Assembly: GCA_028015205.1 (NCBI GenBank)
Contig: CM051516.1
Span: 58,780,230 to 58,844,229 of the forward strand
Direction of reading: 5' to 3'
Length of the DNA: 64,000 bases
From: Mytilisepta virgata
Taxonomy: Eukaryota; Mollusca; Bivalvia; Mytilida; Mytilidae
A program made the position numbers and the translations under genes. The notes beneath the pieces are model-generated. The model was not told the origin of the DNA. It saw only the letters and a program-made list of their open reading frames with translations, and ran no database searches. This document shows, piece after piece, positions 58,408 through 64,000 of the stretch (its first letter is position 1; each line of letters starts with the position of its first letter).

Positions 58408-61400
58408 CTGTAACAGAAAATAATCGTTCGCAAATTAATTTTCAACCTCAACTATTAATGGAGCTACGTATGCACTGTGTCTTATTCCAAAAGATGGAGC
58501 AGGCATTTGCCGTTTATGCATCCATACCTAAAATGAGATAAAAACAATTCTTTAGCATGCAACAAAGTGATACACATCAAATATTTCCCGAGCCACCAGT
58601 AATTAGACAGGGTGTTAACACCGGATAAGTTCGTTAGGGAGCGTTAGGAGCAATTTACTGTTATATGACATTTTATATGGTATAAAAAGTCCCAAACCAG
58701 GTTTTAAGTAATATCACATTATACAGTTAATACAGATAGTTAACTGTTTTGTTACGTGCCCTCCTGTTTTATAAACTAATAATAGATTTAATAAAAAGTC
58801 CAAAACAAGTCACCGTTATGTCATGTTAGGGAGTTATAAAACCAGTTTCTAAATTTGGTATAATCCCTTAAGTTTTAGGGCCAAACCAGTTACTGTTATA
58901 TCATGTCAAGAATTACAAACAGTTTCTTCTTTTATAAAGTACCTCACCATGTTAACATTAAAAAGAAATTTCCCTACATAATTGGTAAATAATGAACATC
59001 TTAATATCTCTGAATGTTTTTGAATTATTTCTTTTTTGGTAATTTGACAAATTTCCTCCAAACATACCATATAGTAGTCCTTGAGACAACACAAGTCCTT
59101 ACTATTTGTTCTGTCAGGTGTCTGATGGAAACTCTTGTACACGTGTATGAATAGAAAAAACCATAAAACATATAGATCACATGCACACAAATAATCAGTA
59201 GAATTCCCAAATATTTGGCACCTTTTTAGTACATCAAGGGCACAGTTTAAGAATATAACTATCATTCATACAGGGGGATGTAGGATAGGGGAATTCTACC
59301 CAAGGGATCACATTTTTCTGTCAGACAAGAGGCTTGCCAAGTGTCTGACAATAAAAAATGTGATCCTGAGGGTGAAATTTGTTTATCCACCATCTTTCTG
59401 TATGAATGATACATTTACTCTCATTAGAGATAAAGAGAAATTCAAGGAATTAATTTGAAGGTGAGAATGGTCTCCATGACAGAATAAATGTTCCTATAAA
59501 ACAAAGGATTCTAGAGAAAAACAAACATGATAATAGGAAATACCATACGTAATTTCGTATTATACTAAAAGTATAAAACTTGAAATTAAATTCTAAATGA
59601 GAATCATGTAGTAGTTTTGTATCTATAAACAATTTCGTTTTAAATTTTTTTGTCCAAATCAGGAAAAGTTTATTTTTTCTTGATTTTTTGGCATTATGAC
59701 GTCGATGAAATGTACTGTGACGTTTTGTGTCACGTGATGTAAGGTAAGGATATTCCAAATGGGTGTCTTACACTGGCAAACACTGTCTTTAACAGCTTGT
59801 AATGAGAGAAACTGTTATCTTCCAGAGAGACAATAAATGAAAAAGCTATTTGTCTCTTAACAAAAGAGGGAAATCACCATAAAATGCATTCTGCTATGTA
59901 CCTCAGAAGTACAGTGGACATACAGTCACTTGGAACACCAGGGATATTTTGAATTAGCTTAACTTAGTCCCTTAACCACTATTTCTCTTGATTAGGACTT
60001 GAATATGTCAAACTGATTTTATGGGTTCCATGGATATCTAAGCCAGCAAGGTTGAATTGTATTAAGCAAATAAAATATCAAAATTAGTAAACTTACATTT
60101 TCTGGTGAGTGAGCTCCTGGTCCTGGTTTCTTTGTAGTATCACCTGGCATAACATTTCTACTTGTCATACTGTATAATGGGGCTTTATCTTTGTAAATAC
60201 CAGGATCTGTAATGTTATATGTTCCAGCTCCAGGGGCCTGCAGAAAAAATAGACATGATTTACCTCAGCACTAATTCTAAGAAGTCTCCTAGTAACAAAA
60301 TAAATTCAACTTGAAGACCATGATCATAGAACCACAATTTTGTTATTTTCCAAACCTATTTTCTGTAATGTATAGGACAATATTTATAGCTGTATTGAAT
60401 ATTTTCTTATTTCTGAAAATATTAGATTTTTGTTGTATCACCAGATATTTTGAACTTCACTTCCAAACAGGATTTCCCCTTTCATTTTTATCTGCACATG
60501 ATCTTTTGTAATATTTGATTTATATGCTCCTTAAAATCAATTCTTTCAAAACGACCATCTTCCACTCTGGATCATGGTCCATATATATATATGATTTATC
60601 AGTCATTCATTTGAAAGTGTAATAAAATCTAATCTATAACATCTGTCTATAAGGACTTCATATAAAACTCCCTCAAAAGGTCCAGTAAGGCAGAAAATTT
60701 CTTCATTTCCCCCTTTTCCCCTAAAGATGTACGAGACCCATCTAACTGATATATTGTGTTTAATAGCCACAAGAAAATTTGGCTACACTTTGGGCTTCAG
60801 GCAGATGGCAAAAGACACACAATGATATTGTATTACAAGCAATTCTAAAGTTTCTCAATAATGATAGAAAAAGGTGAAAACATCATATTTCTACAAATAC
60901 CATACAAATTCAACAGGCATTATAATACCACCTGAGAAAACCTGGCTTATAAAACGTTATTATATACTCATTTACCTTTGCTAAGTCTTCATGGAAACTG
61001 CCAATTGTTGATCTCGATTTCATGGAATAAATAGGAGCCTGTTTCTGGCCACTTGTTACTGTTTTACCCATCATTGGAGTTAATGTGTAATTATTTGGTG
61101 CTGAAAAACAAGCAGGTAAATACATGGTCAACCGTTTATTTTTTTCCCTGGTAAACATGCTTTGAGGAAAGGTGTTTCTGTTTATATATAACAATAAAAG
61201 AAAGTTATGCGGAAAGCTTCAAGTTTGAACACTTCTTATGACATATAAACCAATATTAGAAATACTGGAGTTTTTATGAAAAATGTAATAAGTTTCCCTT
61301 ATGATAAGAACGACATTTACTATTGTGATATTTATTTTCATGGCATAGTGAAAATTATTTGTTTTGAGGTTACTAAATTTTGGTTTCTTGATTTATGTAG

Positions 61401-63591
61401 TGACAACACATAACAAAAATATTTTTTTTGGTCAAAATTCAGGATTTTATTTCACCCACCAAAAAACACAAAAACTTATCTTTGACAAAATATTATGACT
61501 CCAAATTTAAAACCATTTTATCTAGCATTTTTCAATTCTTTTACATTTAACTGTAATACATCCATTCCCCTTTTACAGCTTAATCAATTTCCCAATTACA
61601 TTTATCGAGAAGAAAATCTTTCTGCTAGAATAATTAAATAAGAACTACTTTCATTATCATTACATGCGATAAAAAAGCCATCGATACCATTAACACATAA
61701 AACACTTTATAGGTTTAAACCATGCTAGTTTACATGCTAGAACATGGTAGCCATCTTATTTTAAGCCTGTTGTGTATTCCGTAGACATTTAATTGTAATG
61801 TATACACAAGCGATAGTATCTTTTATTTATTTTATACATATTTAAATTGCTACTTATTCAATTCCATACAAAGAAGGATCACATTTGACATCTAACATGC
61901 AAGGTAATATTAATACAAGTAATATCCGATGTGCTGCATTTAACATTCAACACCAGACATATTCTCATCAAATAAAACTTAAAAGTGAAACATTAAATCC
62001 CTAAAATCAAATGATCGTACATCCACCGATGACTAGTAACATCTTGCCTTCAGTACTGTTAATAGAAGGTTTGGTTTGGTATAGTTGGGGTTTTACACCG
62101 TTTTCAGCACATTTGGGTATTTTGCAGCAGCGGCCAGTTTTTATTGGAGGAGGAAGCTGGAGTACCCGGAGAGAACCACCGACCTTCAGTGGGAAAATTA
62201 GCAATCCTTGTCATCTAAGTCGGAGTTGAACACACCCCAGTTAATAGAAGGAACAGGGATTGCAGGGTATGGATGCTCCTCGGGATTTTTTTTTAAAATC
62301 AGCATCAATTTATGGGTAAAGCTCATTTCTTTCTTACAATTTTTACAACCTGTTTCTAAATTCTCATCTGGCACTGGTTACTATGATAGGTATAGATCAA
62401 CACAGTTTGTAAGTAATTTTCAAATACTAGCTATCAACAGTCAAAACAACAGACTACTTGGCACATGGTTTTTGTGTGGGATAGTAATACTTGTACCTTC
62501 CTGTTTTAATAAACTGGAAAACAACATCGATCAAAATAAGCAGTAGTTATGGTTGATTTTTGGCCTCAAATGGCATGTGTGCAATGGCTTACCTATCACC
62601 ATGCTTAATAAGAAAAATTTTACAATGTAGGTGTTATGGATATTGCTTTCCTTCTAAAATTCAAACATCACATTACTTCCTACAGCTGATTTATTTTTCA
62701 ACCTGCACACATAATATTCAATCTATACATTGAGATAAAAGTTACAAAGACAGGTATGCTGTCTGGTTCTTTTCTGATAAAAATTTATTCAATTTTTGTT
62801 CTAACGAAACTAATTCAGCAGGTAATTTGTTGTTCTTAACTTGCATTTAACATAACATTCAGCTTCATATACGTATTTCCTTTATTTGGCAATGTTAATT
62901 TACTGCAGGTATCTTCTTACTGTTATCATTTTTTAACTTTTAATTTGTAAAAGTGACAATAGAGAATTATAATAAAGAACTATAACTATTTTCTATAACA
63001 GAAGTTTTTGTTACTTCTCACTTAATTTTGAAATAGAACATAAAACACAACATTGCTGTGTTATATTTTAAGCTGATTTATAGTCATATAGCTATTTCTA
63101 CAAGACAAAATAATCTAATTACTGATTATAAAATATATATATTTATCACCAGTAAAAACCTACCAGGTGTGTTGTCTGTTCTCCTGTGTCTGTGTCTGGT
63201 TCCAAAACTGTAGGCAGGGTGTCTGAAATGAGCTGTAGGACCAACACCTTCTGGAGTGTAGGCACCAGGGCCTGGAACTTTGAACATTGAAGCATCCCTT
63301 TGTCTGCTATATAATGAATAATGAGGAGTTCCGTCACCGCCATCTCTATATACCTTAGGATTTGGATAATAACAAGGTCCTGGACTGCAGTCATCCTTGA
63401 ATTTACCATGACGAACACCAAATGGGTATGCTGGTCCTTTATTGTGAACGCTTCTGGGATCATGAGTTTTTTGTCCAACTAATCCAGGTAATCCATAGCA
63501 AGGGCCAGGGCTGCTGTACATAGCAGCAATGGGCCCACGGGGTTTTGTGTAATTGTAAACCATTTTCACAAGTAAATCTCACCTAAAATTC
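58315..63591 (-). CDS. ODF3: ODF3/CIMAP1-like sperm axonemal protein, complete
   Basis: Coding exons on the - strand are 63563-63164, 61100-60976, 60237-60097 and one of two terminal exons (58527-58435 or 58407-58315). Introns are GT-AG and phases agree. The ORF is 759 nt, 252 residues plus stop, against about 254 for human ODF3. Six Pro-Gly repeats typical of the STPGP/SHIPPO family are visible: SSPGPCY, CSPGPCY, KVPGPGAY, TPAPNNY, KAPGAGTY and KKPGPGAH. The C-terminus carries SFGIRHS and APLIVEV, which are family signatures. Family members sit in the lumen of sperm flagellar microtubules or outer dense fibres, so testis expression is expected. The ATG at 63563 is preferred over the in-frame GTG two codons upstream. 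The gene converges on NELL. Orthology within the ODF3/ODF3L group is not resolved. Confidence 0.92.
58435..58527 (-). CDS. ODF3: ODF3-like terminal exon A (proximal)
   Basis: The acceptor is 'tctcattttag'. 93 nt encode 30 residues starting VWMHKRQMPAP and ending IVEVEN, then TAA. 23 of 30 residues match exon B. It joins the same upstream exon in phase 0. Only 27 nt separate its stop from exon B, so a transcript using A would carry B as 3' UTR. Confidence 0.85.
   Translation of the reverse strand, partial: VWMHKRQMPAPSFGIRHSAYVAPLIVEVEN
58528..60096 (-). other. ODF3-like last intron with a foldback element
   Basis: GT-AG intron from the donor at 60096 to the exon A acceptor at 58528. It holds the foldback at 59261-59410. 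The 119-residue open frame at 58906-59265 on the - strand is uninformative and lies inside the intron. Confidence 0.8.
59261..59410. repeat. Foldback (MITE-like) element
   Basis: The outer ends ATCATTCATACAG and CTGTATGAATGAT are perfect inverted repeats. Inner 'ggatcacattttt' pairs with 'aaaaatgtgatcc'. The core 'tgtcagaca' / 'tgtctgaca' surrounds AGAGGCTTGCCAAG. The whole 150 bp can fold on itself. Confidence 0.85.
60097..60237 (-). CDS. ODF3: ODF3-like coding exon 3
   Basis: The acceptor is 'ttttctgcag' and the donor is 'aat/gtaagt'. 141 nt, phase 0 at both ends. It encodes the APGAGTY and KPGPGAH repeats with PLYSMTSRN between them. Confidence 0.92.
60976..61100 (-). CDS. ODF3: ODF3-like coding exon 2
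   Basis: The acceptor is 'ttgtttttcag' and the donor is 'aag/gtaaat'. 125 nt, entering in phase 1 and leaving in phase 0. It encodes APNNYTLTPMMG and PIYSMKSRSTIGSF, with the latter close to ODF3 proteins. Confidence 0.92.
61101..63163 (-). other. ODF3-like intron containing a dispersed repeat
   Basis: GT-AG intron. About 62030-62240 carries a dispersed repeat ('gtatagttggggttttaca', 'gcggccagtttttattgg', 'ccggagagaaccaccgacct') that I recall from bivalve genomes. The open frames on both strands at 62007-62546 come from it and are not genes. Confidence 0.7.
63164..63591 (-). CDS. ODF3: ODF3-like first coding exon with start codon
   Basis: An acceptor 'ctgtttttcag' places the exon start at 63591, so 28 nt of 5' UTR precede the ATG at 63563 and a further 5' UTR exon is expected upstream. 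The donor is 'cctg/gtaggt' at 63164/63163. It encodes MVYNYTKPRGPIAAMY and three PGP repeats, with AYPFGVRHG and AYSFGTRHR as family-typical spacers. Confidence 0.9.
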
Positions 63592-64000
63592 CTGAAAAAC
63601 AGAAAGAAAGCTTTTATTTCTCTAGTTGTTTTACAATTTTCAAGTTTTAGGTTGCAAACAGAAAGAATTAGATATGATAATATTAAGCATGTTATTTTCC
63701 AGTAGTTAAAGCCTTTTTTACTTTTCATATTTACCCTGGTTGTGGTTTTTTTTTGTAGTCATTTTAATTATACAGATATTTTCTGTGTTTACTGACTACA
63801 TTGTACTAAATTTTGTACATACATGTATAATTTATTAACCTGGCATTATTATAAACATCACATACTGTTTTTTTCAAAACTGATCAGCTTTAAAAAAAAA
63901 AGTGTTAAAAAGAGAAAAAACACACAGATTTTTGGTTAAGGTGGGCTAAACTGAAGCAAGGATAGTTATTTCCCTTTCCTGATCAAATTTCTATAATCCT
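63592..64000 (-). other. Upstream intron or 5' region of the ODF3-like gene
   Basis: The first non-coding exon and promoter are not identified; a pyrimidine-rich tract on the - strand precedes the acceptor at 63592. Otherwise AT-rich sequence. Confidence 0.5.

Noticed and set aside
58906..59265. 119-residue - strand open frame
   Set aside because: It lies within the ODF3-like intron and overlaps a foldback; no domain and no coding bias.
62007..62546. Open frames on both strands, up to 112 residues
   Set aside because: Part of a dispersed repeat inside an intron.

Overview
The window is AT-rich, intron-rich and repeat-dense animal DNA. The genes, intron structure and repeat types point to a bivalve mollusc, probably a mussel-like species; this is inference, because no species-specific marker was checked. 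Two host genes can be supported from splice-bounded exons, and they converge tail to tail. On the + strand, eight exons (4698-39151) encode the C-terminal half of a NELL protein (secreted, with EGF and von Willebrand factor C modules). Its N-terminal half lies upstream of base 1. On the - strand, 58315-63591 encodes a complete ODF3/CIMAP1-type protein with Pro-Gly 'STPGP' repeats, a sperm axoneme/microtubule-lumen family. It has 252 residues in either of two forms, because its last exon is tandemly duplicated with a separate splice acceptor and stop codon in each copy.

Layout: 1-4697 is inferred NELL intron with old dispersed repeats. 4698-14311 holds three EGF exons, and one intron contains a repeat split by a non-autonomous Helitron (5714-7062). 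14312-33395 is a 19 kb NELL intron. It begins with a minisatellite made from the tail and splice donor of the preceding exon, followed by a 61-bp tandem array. That array is split by a young 9.1 kb Ty3/gypsy-type LTR retrotransposon (16132-25193, 5-bp target duplication, 679-bp LTRs differing at one base by my reading). 33396-39151 holds the last EGF exon and the von Willebrand C exons, between two direct copies of a long dispersed repeat. 39152-58314 is a 19 kb intergenic stretch with repeats and foldback elements and no gene that I can support. 58315-63591 is the ODF3-like gene.

The LTR element is the most notable object. It has a leucine-tRNA-type primer binding site and a leader with about eight tandem hairpins whose stems show compensatory base changes. 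Gag has a premature stop, and a textbook -1 frameshift signal lies at the gag end (slippery heptamer, 6-nt spacer, 8-bp stem). Pol has lost part of RNase H. An extra 3' ORF encodes a two-zinc-finger, coiled-coil protein at the place where an envelope gene would sit, directly behind a splice-acceptor-like sequence.

All homology calls come from recognising motifs and exon structure by eye. No database search or folding program was run.
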